Shown here: positions 14,996 through 23,514 of the stretch, piece after piece
Layout: every line of letters starts with the position of its first letter
Numbering within the stretch: the first letter of the stretch is position 1
DNA from: Bacilli bacterium
GTDB lineage: Bacteria > Bacillota_I > Bacilli_A > RFN20 > CAG-826
Length of the DNA stretch: 26,937 nt
Direction of reading: 5' to 3'
Assembly (NCBI GenBank): GCA_024698065.1
Contig: JAILRR010000033.1
Coordinates: 1-26,937 of the forward strand
Program-made: the position numbers and the translations under genes
The notes under the pieces: generated by a model
The model's database searches: none
What the model saw: only the letters and a program-made list of their open reading frames with translations
What the model was told of the DNA's origin: nothing

Positions 14996-15001
14996 ATTAT
15001 A
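14996..15001 (-). promoter_or_regulatory. -10 of the SRP RNA promoter
   Basis: TATAAT on minus, 7 nt before the G at 14989 that opens the SRP RNA stem. The -35 is a poor T-run overlapping the serS terminator tail. Confidence 0.6.
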
Positions 15002-15024
15002 GGTAAGGAGAGACATATAAAAAA

Positions 15025-15046
15025 GAGGGACCTTTTTAGGCCCCTC
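15025..15046 (-). terminator. serS terminator
   Basis: GAGGGGCC / GGTCCCTC (minus, one G-U pair) with a 6-nt loop, followed by TTTTTT. It ends the yaaA-to-serS transcript. Confidence 0.93.
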
Positions 15047-15060
15047 ATTTTGTTTTGTTT

Positions 15061-16344
15061 TTATTTCTTAATAGGTTTAAGGACTGAGATGCCACCCATG
15101 AACGGACGGAGAACCTCAGGGATGATGACGGAACCGTCAGCCTGTTGATTCTGTTCAAGAAGGGCTGGGAAGATACGGGAGGTGGCTAAGCCAGAACCGT
15201 TAAGGGTATGGCAGAAGTGCATCTTGCCTTCCTTATCCTTATATCTAATCATGCCGCGTCTGGCTTGATAGTCTCTAGCGTTAGAGACGCTTGAAACCTC
15301 TTTGTAGATCTTCATGGATGGAATCCAGACTTCGATGTCATAGGTTCTAGCCATGGAGTGGGAGCAATCACCAGCGGCGAGTTTATCGAGCTGGTAGCAA
15401 AGGCCAAGCCCTTCAACTAAGGCCTGGGCTTTCTTGACGAGCTCATCGAAGGCAACATCAGAGCCATCATCGGTGGTGTATTGAACCATTTCAACTTTGT
15501 TGAATTGGTAGCCGCGGATCATGCCTCTTTCTTCGGTACGATAGGAGCCAGCTTCCTTACGGTAGCATGGTGTGTAGGCGAAGTATTTCTTTGGAAGATC
15601 TTCTTCAGAAAGAACTTCATCGCGGTGGAGGTTCACAAGAGCGGTCTCGGCGGTTGGGAGGATGAATTTCTTTGGTTCGCTTCCTTCAAGCCAGAAAACG
15701 TCTTCTTTGAATTTTGGGAACTGGCCGGCGGTGTAGCCGCTTTGTTCGTTTAGGATGTGTGGAGGGAGAATCATCTCATAGCCGTCAGCAAGGTGGCAAG
15801 AGATGAAGTAGTTGATAAGAGCCCACTCCAAACGAGCGCCTAAGTTCGTATAAACCCAGGTTCCGGTGCCAGAGATTTTGGCGCCTCTCTTATAGTCGAT
15901 TAAGCCAAGGGACTCCGCGAGTTCGACGTGATCTTTTGGGGTAAAGCCATCAAAGGTTGGTTCTTTTCCAAAGTGATAGAAAGGTTTGTTGTTCTCTTTT
16001 CCACCAGCGACCAAGTCATCATCTGGGAGGTTTGGGAGAACCTCGATTTGGGTTTTGATCTCTTTCTCAATGCCATCGAGTTCGGTTTCTTTGTCTTTGT
16101 TCTCGGCAGCGAGGGCTTTGACTTTAGCGAATAAGGCTTGGACGTCTCCGCCTTCTTTCTTAACTTGTGGGACAGACTTCGATAAACGGTTCTGTTCGGC
16201 TTTGTTGGCCTCAACTTCTTTTAGAAGTTCCCTTCTTTTGACGAACATCTTAAGAAGTGGTTCTGGATCGAAATCCCAGAGCTTCTTTTTAAGAGCCTCT
16301 TTGACATACTCAGGCTTGCTTTCGATAAGCTTGGCATCAATCAT
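15061..16344 (-). CDS. serS: Serine-tRNA ligase
   Basis: 427 aa class II synthetase. The N-terminal ~110 residues form the coiled-coil arm (KRRELLKEVEANKAEQNRLSK... EKEIKTQ) that grips the long variable arm of tRNA-Ser. Motif 2 is CYRKEAGSYRTEERGMIRGYQF and motif 3 lies around TLNGSGLATSR. The usual SSCSN(C) stretch reads VSSVSNARDYQARR, losing both common cysteines. The ATG overlaps the upstream glycosyltransferase stop (ATGA), with GGAGG inside that gene. It ends at a strong terminator. Confidence 0.97.
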   Translation of the reverse strand: MIDAKLIESKPEYVKEALKKKLWDFDPEPLLKMFVKRRELLKEVEANKAEQNRLSKSVPQVKKEGGDVQALFAKVKALAAENKDKETELDGIEKEIKTQIEVLPNLPDDDLVAGGKENNKPFYHFGKEPTFDGFTPKDHVELAESLGLIDYKRGAKISGTGTWVYTNLGARLEWALINYFISCHLADGYEMILPPHILNEQSGYTAGQFPKFKEDVFWLEGSEPKKFILPTAETALVNLHRDEVLSEEDLPKKYFAYTPCYRKEAGSYRTEERGMIRGYQFNKVEMVQYTTDDGSDVAFDELVKKAQALVEGLGLCYQLDKLAAGDCSHSMARTYDIEVWIPSMKIYKEVSSVSNARDYQARRGMIRYKDKEGKMHFCHTLNGSGLATSRIFPALLEQNQQADGSVIIPEVLRPFMGGISVLKPIKK

Positions 16345-17360
16345 TTTTGATTTTCCTCCATCTTTTTTATCAAGGACTCATACAGTCCTTTGAGTTTTTC
16401 TCCAAAGGTGCTTAGGGAATTCTCCCTAGCCATCTTATACCCCTGCATTATAATCGCGTTGTCTTTCGAAGTGGACAGCGAATCAATGATTTTCGCGGCT
16501 TCGGTCACATCAGAAGGGGAATAACAGTTAACCCCGTCTTGGAGAAGTCCGCTTCCTCTTGTCTTGCCAACGTGGACGATCGGCACTTTGACCGCCATGG
16601 CCTCAAGCTCCTCAACCGGTTGTGAGATGGTTTCGCCAAACTCGACAAAGCAGGTCGCGCCACTGATTCCGCTTCTATAAACATCGTCTTCGGTGATGCC
16701 AGCGAAACGGAGGTTCGCTAGAGATTGCTTATTGAGTTTTTTGAGTCCCGCATCGCCAGTTTTTGTGGTTGAGCCAAAGAAGAAGAAAGTGATATTTGGC
16801 GTGAGTTCTGCAAGGATTTTTGCTTTTTCTATGGTGATTTTGTCGTCTAGGTCTCCGATTGCTATCGCGTACTTTGTTTCACGAGGAAGTTTGAAGTAAC
16901 GGTAGAAAATCTGGGCTTCCAATGGATCGATTTCCTCAAACCTAGCGAGATTGACGCCAGGAGGGAGGACCTCAATGTTTTGGTTTTGGTATCCGCATTG
17001 GAAGAGCAGGTTCTTGGCAGAGAGGGTTGGAACAAGCACCAAGTCCGCTTCATTGAGCATCTTAAGCGACCTTTGAGGGAGGCTATAGAAATTCTCTGGG
17101 CTTCTCTCTAAGAACCGGCAATAAGGGTCGCTCTCGGCATATAAGGCGCTGACGACCACAGGGTAGCCATCAGCTTTTGCTTCGTGCGCTTTCGGCTCAT
17201 CGATAGGCGAAAGGAAATGACAGATATCAGGCTCAGCGAAAATGCTCTCAACCCATTTGATATTGTTGAGTTCGAGCCCGCCTTTGATGCTTTTTCTCAG
17301 GCGGGTTCCCTCAAATATGTCATTACGCACCCCGGGGTCGAAGCGCACTAAGACTTTCAT
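16341..17360 (-). CDS. GT4-like (GT-B fold) glycosyltransferase
   Basis: 339 aa with no signal peptide or membrane helix. The first half shows HFLSPIDEPKA and ADLVLVPTLSAKNLLFQCG, typical of the acceptor domain. VLPPGVNLARFEE (~136-148) is the linker-proximal PxGVD-like motif. The donor domain ends with CFVEFGETISQPVEELEAMAVKVPIVHV, the E-x7-E signature of GT4 enzymes. Such enzymes add sugars to lipids (for example diacylglycerol) or cell-surface polymers at the inner membrane face; the acceptor here is unknown. It sits between gyrA (9-nt gap) and serS (4-nt overlap). It has no SD of its own, so it is probably translated by coupling within the gyrase transcript. Confidence 0.8.
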   Translation of the reverse strand: MKVLVRFDPGVRNDIFEGTRLRKSIKGGLELNNIKWVESIFAEPDICHFLSPIDEPKAHEAKADGYPVVVSALYAESDPYCRFLERSPENFYSLPQRSLKMLNEADLVLVPTLSAKNLLFQCGYQNQNIEVLPPGVNLARFEEIDPLEAQIFYRYFKLPRETKYAIAIGDLDDKITIEKAKILAELTPNITFFFFGSTTKTGDAGLKKLNKQSLANLRFAGITEDDVYRSGISGATCFVEFGETISQPVEELEAMAVKVPIVHVGKTRGSGLLQDGVNCYSPSDVTEAAKIIDSLSTSKDNAIIMQGYKMARENSLSTFGEKLKGLYESLIKKMEENQK

Positions 17361-17369
17361 GTTTTTTTA

Positions 17370-20024
17370 TTAGTCGACTTGATCTGGAGTTGGGTTGCTA
17401 ACTGGAGCGGCTTCGGTAGCCTCTTCAGCACCTTCCTCAGCGGTGATTTCTTCCTCTAATTCGCTCTCGTCGACGTGAGGAACGATGGCAAAGGAAGCAA
17501 CTTTGTTACCTTTGTCGAGGTTGATGATCTTAACACCGACCGTGTTACGGCCAGCGATATGGATTTGCTCTAATGGCGTTCTGATAACGATGCCTTTGTT
17601 GGTGATGACCATAAGGTCTTCGTCACCATGGATGCAGCGCATACCGGTGAGTTCGCCGTTCTTGGCGTTGGCTTTAAGGGTGAGAACGCCTTTGGCGCCT
17701 CTAGAAGTGCGGCGGTAGCCATCATAGTGGCGGGTGGTTCCGTCTTCTTGTTCGATATCGGTCTCTTCAGCATAGCTGATCTTTCCGTAACCGAGAGTGG
17801 TTAAGACAAGGATCTTGTCGCCTTCAAGAGAGGTTGTAGCATCAACAAGGTGGGAGCCATCTTTGAGGTCCATACCGGTGACACCAGCGGCGCTTCTACC
17901 CATCGCACGGACTTGATCCTCGTTGAAGGAGCAGACTTTACCGTTGCTAGAAGCAAGGCCAATGATCGCGTGGCCATCGGTCTTCTTGACGCAAAGGAGT
18001 TCGTCGCCATCTCTTAAGGTAAGAGCCTTCTTACCATTGCTATGGATGGAAGCGAATTCGGCCATATTGGTTCTCTTGACGACACCATGGACGGTGACGA
18101 AGAAGAGATAGCTCTCGGAATCGTATTCGTCGGCTGGGACGATAGCGACGACCTTCTCTTCCTGGTCGAGGTTGAGGAGGTTGATGGCTGGCATGCCTTT
18201 GGAGTCTCTGGCTCCGTCTGGGATCATGTAGCCACGCATTCTATAAACCTTACCGAAGGATGTGAAGAACATGATGTCGGTGTGGGTCTTGGTATGGAGC
18301 ATCAAGTGGACGGTGTCGCCGCTTGTGGTGGTGAGACCTTTAACGCCACGTCCGCCTCTATTCTGAGTACGGAAGGTCTGGTCGTTCATTCTCTTGACGT
18401 AACCGTTCTTGGTGAGAACGACGATGATGTCTTCCTGTGGGAGGAGGTCTTCGTTCTCGATCGAAGCGGCCTCATCGGAAATTTGAGTCATACGCTCATC
18501 GCCGAAACGGTCACGGATCTGAAGGAGCTCTTCGATCATGAGGTCGACGATGTTCTTCTTGTCGCTAAGCAAGAAGTTGTAGTGCTCGATGTTCTTGACG
18601 AGTTCGGCGTGTTCGGCCTGGAGTTTTTCTTGCTCTAAGCCTTGGAGACGGCGGAGAGTCATGGCCAAGATGGCGTCGATCTGAGGTTTGGATAATCCAA
18701 ATTTCTCCGACAATTTCGCACTGGATTCCTCGTCGGTCTTGCTTCCACGGATGATGTGGATGACTTCGTCGATGTTGTCGTGAGCGAGGATCAAACCGAC
18801 AACGATGTGGTCTCTGACGCTGTCTCTCTTGAGAAGGAATTTGGTTCTTCTTGTGAGGACATCGATTTGGAATTCGTTATATCTCTCGATGAGTTCTTTC
18901 ATGGAAAGGATCTTTGGTTCGCCATTGACTAAGCAAAGGTTGATGACACCATAAGTGATCTGCATCGAAGTGTGTTTGAGAAGGTTATTGGCAACGACTT
19001 CTGGGATGAAGTCTTTCTTGACCTCGATGACGACGCGGGTGCCTTCCTTGTTGGATTCATCACGGATATCGGAAATGCCATCGATGACCTTGTCACGGGC
19101 AAGGGCGGCCATGTTTTCGATCATGGCAGCTTTGTTGACCTGATATGGGGTCTCGGTGATGATGATGCGGGATTTGCCGGCGTTGGCTTCCTCGGTGTGG
19201 AACTTGGAACGGATGGCAACGGTGCCGGTGCCGGTGGTGAAGTAATCGGCGATTCCTTTTCTGCCAAGGATGACGCCACCGGTTGGGAAGTCAGGACCAT
19301 AGATGTAGTTCTGCATCAACTCAATAGGGGTGATTTCAGGGTTACGGGCAACGGCAACACAGGCGTTGATGGCCTCAGTAAGGTTGTGGGTTGGCATGTT
19401 GGTGGCCATACCGACAGCGATACCTTCGGAACCGTTGACAATAAGGTTCGGGAAGCGGCTTGGAAGGACGGATGGCTCTTGTTCGGTACCATCGTAGTTA
19501 CCGACAAAGTCGACGGTGTCCTTATCAAGATCGCGGACCATTTCGACCGCAAGACGGTTCATTCTGGCCTCGGTGTAACGCATAGCAGCAGCTTCGTCAC
19601 CATCGATGGAACCGAAGTTACCATGGCCATCGACAAGGGTGTAACGCATGGCGAATGGCTGAGCCATACGGACCAAGGTGCCATAAAGGGCGGAGTCGCC
19701 GTGAGGGTGATATTTACCCATGACGTCGCCGACGATACGGGCACTCTTCTTATATGGTTTGCCAGGCTGCATGCCTGACTCGTTCATGCCATAGATGATA
19801 CGTCTTTGAACTGGTTTCAAACCGTCTCTGACATCAGGGATGGCACGAGCCTCAATGACGGACATTGAGTAGGAAAGGAAGGCCGTTTGGACTTCGTTTG
19901 TGATTTCTCTGTCAATGAGACCAGCCGCAATACCTGCGACAATGCCGGAGTTTTCAGCTGACTCAGTGGTTTCGCCTTCAACGTTTTCGTTTTCGGCGTC
20001 AATTGTTTTCTTTTCGTCTGCCAT
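17370..20024 (-). CDS. gyrA: DNA gyrase subunit A
   Basis: 884 aa. The breakage-reunion domain starts at ~45 (SYSMSVIEARAIPDVRDGLKP). The catalytic tyrosine is Y150 in AAMRYTEARM. The C-terminal beta-pinwheel carries a GyrA-box-like QNRGGRGVKG, supporting gyrase rather than ParC. The quinolone-determining stretch HPHGDSALYGTLVRMAQ (106-122) has Ser at the S83 position (S111) but Gly at the E. coli D87 position (G115). There is an acidic N-terminal extension (~30 aa) and an acidic C-terminal tail (ELEEEITAEEGAEEATE). With GyrB it introduces negative supercoils. GAAAGGAAA precedes the ATG, 18 nt behind gyrB. Confidence 0.97.
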   Translation of the reverse strand: MADEKKTIDAENENVEGETTESAENSGIVAGIAAGLIDREITNEVQTAFLSYSMSVIEARAIPDVRDGLKPVQRRIIYGMNESGMQPGKPYKKSARIVGDVMGKYHPHGDSALYGTLVRMAQPFAMRYTLVDGHGNFGSIDGDEAAAMRYTEARMNRLAVEMVRDLDKDTVDFVGNYDGTEQEPSVLPSRFPNLIVNGSEGIAVGMATNMPTHNLTEAINACVAVARNPEITPIELMQNYIYGPDFPTGGVILGRKGIADYFTTGTGTVAIRSKFHTEEANAGKSRIIITETPYQVNKAAMIENMAALARDKVIDGISDIRDESNKEGTRVVIEVKKDFIPEVVANNLLKHTSMQITYGVINLCLVNGEPKILSMKELIERYNEFQIDVLTRRTKFLLKRDSVRDHIVVGLILAHDNIDEVIHIIRGSKTDEESSAKLSEKFGLSKPQIDAILAMTLRRLQGLEQEKLQAEHAELVKNIEHYNFLLSDKKNIVDLMIEELLQIRDRFGDERMTQISDEAASIENEDLLPQEDIIVVLTKNGYVKRMNDQTFRTQNRGGRGVKGLTTTSGDTVHLMLHTKTHTDIMFFTSFGKVYRMRGYMIPDGARDSKGMPAINLLNLDQEEKVVAIVPADEYDSESYLFFVTVHGVVKRTNMAEFASIHSNGKKALTLRDGDELLCVKKTDGHAIIGLASSNGKVCSFNEDQVRAMGRSAAGVTGMDLKDGSHLVDATTSLEGDKILVLTTLGYGKISYAEETDIEQEDGTTRHYDGYRRTSRGAKGVLTLKANAKNGELTGMRCIHGDEDLMVITNKGIVIRTPLEQIHIAGRNTVGVKIINLDKGNKVASFAIVPHVDESELEEEITAEEGAEEATEAAPVSNPTPDQVD

Positions 20025-20042
20025 AATCGTTTCCTTTCTCCA

Positions 20043-22130
20043 TTAGATATCAAGGTTCTGAACGAATTTCGCGTTCTTGATGATGAATTCGCGACGTGGT
20101 TCGACGTCATCACCCATGAGGTCGGTGAAGGCTTTGTCAGCCATAGCAGCATCATCGATGGTGATACGAATCATCTTACGGGCGGCTGGATCCATGGTGG
20201 TTTCCCAGAGCTGCTGGGCGTCCATTTCACCAAGACCTTTATAACGCTGGAATGGGTATCCAGGTTTTAACTGAAGGCCTTTCTTGAGTTGTTCAAGCTG
20301 GTCGTCGTTATAGGCGTAGTAGGCCTGGCCTTTGTATTCGACTTTATAGAGCGGTGGCTGAGCAATGTAGACATAACCACCGTCGATAAGAGGTTTCATG
20401 AAGCGGTAGAAGAAGGTTAAAAGAAGGATTCTGATGTGATCGCCGTCAACATCAGCATCGGTCATGATGACGATTTTGTGATATCTGATCTTTGTAACGT
20501 CGAATTGCTCTCTGATACCAGCACCGATAGCGGTGATCATGTTGCCGATTTCAGCGTTCTTGAAGATTCTCTCTTCGGTCGCTTTCTCGACGTTAAGGAT
20601 CTTACCTCTCAAAGGCAAGATGGCTTGGGTCTTTCTGTCTCTGCCAACCTTAGCGGAGCCGCCTGCTGAGTTACCCTCAACGATGTAGAGCTCGCATTCT
20701 TCTGGGACGCGGCTAGAGCAATCGGCTAATTTACCAGGAAGGGTTGTGATGCCAAGAGCGGTCTTTCTCGTTGCCTCACGGGCAGCCGGCGCGGCCACAC
20801 GGCCTTTGGCAGCGATACGGACCTTAGCGATGATGGCTTTGGCCTGATCTGGATGCTCGAGGAGGTATTGTTCGAACTGCTCAGAAACGACAGCGTTGAC
20901 GATTGGTCTAACTTCGCTGTTTCCAAGTTTGGTCTTGGTTTGTCCTTCGTATTGTGGGTTTGGATGCTTGACCGAGATGACGCAGGTAAGACCTTCGCGG
21001 CAGTCTTCGGTGGTGAAGTTGTTCTCTTTTTCTTCGAGGAGCTTGAACTTTCTGGCGTAGTTATTGATGACTTTGCTCAAAGCCTTGTTGAAGCCATCGA
21101 CGTGGGTGCCACCTTCTTTGGTGGAGATGTTGTTACAGAAGGAGTAAACACCATCGTTGCTGTAGTAGTCGGTCCATTGCATGGAGACTTCAGCGTAGAT
21201 GATCTCTTTTGTAACCCCATCAAGAAGCGTGACTTCTTCAGCGCCATGGGCGTAGATAACGTCGGCGTTGATGGTGTTCTTTCCTTGGTTGATGAAGGAA
21301 ACATATTCTTTGATACCGCCATTGAACTGGAAGGTTTCGGTCATTGGGATATCAGGGCGTTTGTCGGTTAAGGTGATTTTGACACCGCCATTTAAGAAAG
21401 CCATCTGACGGAGGTGGTTCTTGATGGTTTCATAATTGTAGATGGTGGTTTCGGTGAAAATGTCGCCGTCTGGTTTGAAGTGGACGGTTGTGCCGTGTTC
21501 ATCAGCTCCGCAGGTTCCGACTTTCTTCAAATGCTCGATGATCTTGCCACCATCGACGAATTTGACATAGTAAATGCCGCCGTTTTTGCGAACGGTGACT
21601 TCACATAAAGTGGAAAGAGCGTTGACGACGGAAGCGCCGACACCATGTAAACCGCCGGAGACTTTGTAGCCGCCGCCTTCGCCGAACTTACCGCCGGCGT
21701 GAAGGATCGTATAAGCGGTTTCGACGCCAGATAAACCAGATTTGGCGACGATGTCGACTGGAATACCACGACCGTTATCGCTAACCGTGATGGAATTGTC
21801 TTTTTCAATGTAGACCTGAATGTCATCGCAATAACCCGCAAGGGCTTCATCGATCGCGTTGTCGACGATTTCCCAAACAAGGTGGTGGAGACCAGCTGCT
21901 GCGGTGGTGGCGATATACATGCCAGGACGCTTTCTGACAGCCTCTAAGCCTTCGAGAACCTGGATGTTTTCCGCTGTGTAGTTCTCGTCCGCTTTGACTA
22001 AGCCTTTTTCATCGATGTCCTTTTCCATTTTGTATTGGAAACGATCTTCTTCGGCTTGTTCCAAAGCAGCTTGATCCACTTGTGGCTGCTCAGGCGCAGC
22101 TTCAAGCTTCTTTTCTTCTTCGTTTGCCAT
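20043..22130 (-). CDS. gyrB: DNA gyrase subunit B
   Basis: 695 aa. The GHKL ATPase domain shows EIVDNAIDEALAGYCD, DNGRGIPVD and GLHGVGASVVNALS. The TOPRIM domain has E485 in VEGNSAGGSAK and DADVDGDHI (D558, D560, D562), and a PLYKVEYKG... GLGEMD tail follows. The usual VEGDSAGG reads VEGNSAGG: N487 replaces the Asp equivalent to E. coli D426. About 45 extra acidic residues precede the usual start (ENIQVLEGLEAVRKRPGMYI begins at residue 54). The SD AGGAGG lies entirely in the last two Arg codons of recF, 4 nt before that gene's end, so expression is tied to recF. Confidence 0.97.
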   Translation of the reverse strand: MANEEEKKLEAAPEQPQVDQAALEQAEEDRFQYKMEKDIDEKGLVKADENYTAENIQVLEGLEAVRKRPGMYIATTAAAGLHHLVWEIVDNAIDEALAGYCDDIQVYIEKDNSITVSDNGRGIPVDIVAKSGLSGVETAYTILHAGGKFGEGGGYKVSGGLHGVGASVVNALSTLCEVTVRKNGGIYYVKFVDGGKIIEHLKKVGTCGADEHGTTVHFKPDGDIFTETTIYNYETIKNHLRQMAFLNGGVKITLTDKRPDIPMTETFQFNGGIKEYVSFINQGKNTINADVIYAHGAEEVTLLDGVTKEIIYAEVSMQWTDYYSNDGVYSFCNNISTKEGGTHVDGFNKALSKVINNYARKFKLLEEKENNFTTEDCREGLTCVISVKHPNPQYEGQTKTKLGNSEVRPIVNAVVSEQFEQYLLEHPDQAKAIIAKVRIAAKGRVAAPAAREATRKTALGITTLPGKLADCSSRVPEECELYIVEGNSAGGSAKVGRDRKTQAILPLRGKILNVEKATEERIFKNAEIGNMITAIGAGIREQFDVTKIRYHKIVIMTDADVDGDHIRILLLTFFYRFMKPLIDGGYVYIAQPPLYKVEYKGQAYYAYNDDQLEQLKKGLQLKPGYPFQRYKGLGEMDAQQLWETTMDPAARKMIRITIDDAAMADKAFTDLMGDDVEPRREFIIKNAKFVQNLDI

Positions 22131-22134
22131 TCTG

Positions 22135-23205
22135 TTACCTCCTTATGGCTTTGTTGTCGGAAACCTCAATCACCGAGGCTCCCTCTATGTTTGCTCTCGT
22201 CACAGTCACGAACACTTGGTTAAGGTGTTTGCTGATGAGATTTGAGAGTCTTTTCGTGTGTTCGGCGTCTAGTTCGCTATAGACGTCATCAAGAACGACG
22301 ATTGGCCGTTTCTCTTCGTCTTCGATTAGGAAGAATGGTGCGATTTTGAGGGCGATTGCCGCCAAGCGGTTCTCACCTTGGCTGCCATATAAGGCGATGT
22401 CTTGCCCATCAAGCATCACCGAGAAGTCTTCTCTATGGATGCCGATTGAGGTGCTTTTGTGGATGATGTCACCATCCAAAGACCGCTTATAGGCTTTCTC
22501 TGCCTCTTCTTTCCATGCCGATTCATTCTTGATGAAGGGCTTATAAACGACGAGAACGCGTCTATCATGCCCGTAGAGTTCGCTCGCGAGGTCGGATAGA
22601 ACTTTATTCAAGTCATCTAGATAAAGTCGTCTGTAGCGACTTATTGGCTCGCTGATCGCAATCATCTCCTCAGTGAGCACTTGGATGAGGGTGAGGTCGA
22701 CCTTCTCAGCTTTAAGAGCCGCATTCCTTTCGGTGAGGAGGCGGTTATATTTGCCGATGAGGTTGAAGTAGTCTAGCGACTTTTTTGAGAGGCTTGTGTC
22801 TAAGAACGACCTTCTGTCACCTGGCGAACCTTTGAAGATGAGCACATCCTCAGGCGAGAAGAGGGTGACGTTCACGAGTTTTGATAGCTCGCTTAGCCTG
22901 CGCGCGGGTTTGCCGTTGATTGAGATCTTCCTTCCTTTGTTCAGGATGAATATTTCAATCTCTCGTCTTAACCCGTTTTCCTCTACCTTCGCCTTGATTG
23001 AAGCGTGGTCTTCACCATACCTGATGAGGGTTTGGCATTCGTTTGTCCGCCAACTCTTGGCAAGGCTGAGATAATAAACAGCCTCCGCAAGGTTTGTCTT
23101 GCCGGAGCCGTTGGCGCCTTCAATGACGTTTAGATTGTCTTCAAAGTTGAGGTTCAGCGATCCGTAGTTTCGGAAGTTCCTGAGCTCAAGATGGGTCACT
23201 CTCAT
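22135..23205 (-). CDS. recF: DNA replication and repair protein RecF
   Basis: 356 aa, a normal length. N-terminal THLELRNFRNYGSLNLNF is characteristic. Walker A is GANGSGKTN (30-38). The ABC-type signature region is YGSQGENRLAAIALKIAPF. Walker B is IVVLDDVYSELD near residue 300. RecF loads RecA at ssDNA gaps with RecO and RecR. The ATG overlaps the yaaA stop (ATGA) and has no SD, so it is probably translated by coupling. Confidence 0.96.
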   Translation of the reverse strand: MRVTHLELRNFRNYGSLNLNFEDNLNVIEGANGSGKTNLAEAVYYLSLAKSWRTNECQTLIRYGEDHASIKAKVEENGLRREIEIFILNKGRKISINGKPARRLSELSKLVNVTLFSPEDVLIFKGSPGDRRSFLDTSLSKKSLDYFNLIGKYNRLLTERNAALKAEKVDLTLIQVLTEEMIAISEPISRYRRLYLDDLNKVLSDLASELYGHDRRVLVVYKPFIKNESAWKEEAEKAYKRSLDGDIIHKSTSIGIHREDFSVMLDGQDIALYGSQGENRLAAIALKIAPFFLIEDEEKRPIVVLDDVYSELDAEHTKRLSNLISKHLNQVFVTVTRANIEGASVIEVSDNKAIRR

Positions 23206-23426
23206 TTTTGGACAATTTTGAATAGGCCTTCAGTGAGCAGGACTTCATCATCTGGATAGAGCTTTCTGCCGCGGCGGTTATCGGATTCGCCGTTAACCTT
23301 CACCTCGTGAGTTGCAAGGTAAGCCTTAGCTTCCCCGCCTTGCGAGATAATGTCCGCTAGCTTCAAAAACTGACCCAAAGCAATGAATTCAGTCGTGATG
23401 GCTATTTCTAACGCGTTTTTTGGCAC
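23202..23426 (-). CDS. yaaA: S4-domain RNA-binding protein, YaaA/RlbA type
   Basis: 74 aa starting at a GTG (VPKNALEIAITTEFI). GAGGTG lies ~6 nt upstream, which fixes this start; a longer in-frame reading runs through the dnaN terminator and is false. The S4 core is LGQFLKLADIISQGGEAKAYLATHEVKVNG, followed by DNRRGRKLYPDDEV. This small S4 protein sits between dnaN and recF throughout Firmicutes and is thought to act in ribosome or RNA metabolism. It is the first gene of the recF-gyrB-gyrA operon. Confidence 0.92.
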   Translation of the reverse strand: MPKNALEIAITTEFIALGQFLKLADIISQGGEAKAYLATHEVKVNGESDNRRGRKLYPDDEVLLTEGLFKIVQK

Positions 23427-23438
23427 AATTTCACCTCG

Positions 23439-23464
23439 AATATAGTTTACTACAAAGTAGTAAA
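23439..23464 (-). promoter_or_regulatory. Promoter and inverted-repeat operator of the yaaA-recF-gyr operon
   Basis: The -10 TATATT is at 23444-23439 (minus). A perfect inverted repeat TTTACTAC-N3-GTAGTAAA (23446-23464) ends one base before it. The same design occurs before rpmH at 26639-26656. Confidence 0.6.
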
Positions 23465-23493
23465 AAAAGGAATGATTGATTTCATTCCTTTTT
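23464..23493 (-). terminator. dnaN terminator
   Basis: AAAAAGGAATGA / TCATTCCTTTTT form a perfect 12-bp stem with a 6-nt loop, followed on minus by further T residues. It ends the dnaA-dnaN transcript. Confidence 0.93.
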
Positions 23494-23514
23494 CGATGGT
23501 TTTTTGGAGGTTTT

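Noticed and set aside
18972..19778. 268-codon plus-strand open frame
   Set aside because: It is an antisense shadow of gyrA with Gly/Asp/Val-rich low-complexity composition and no recognisable domain.
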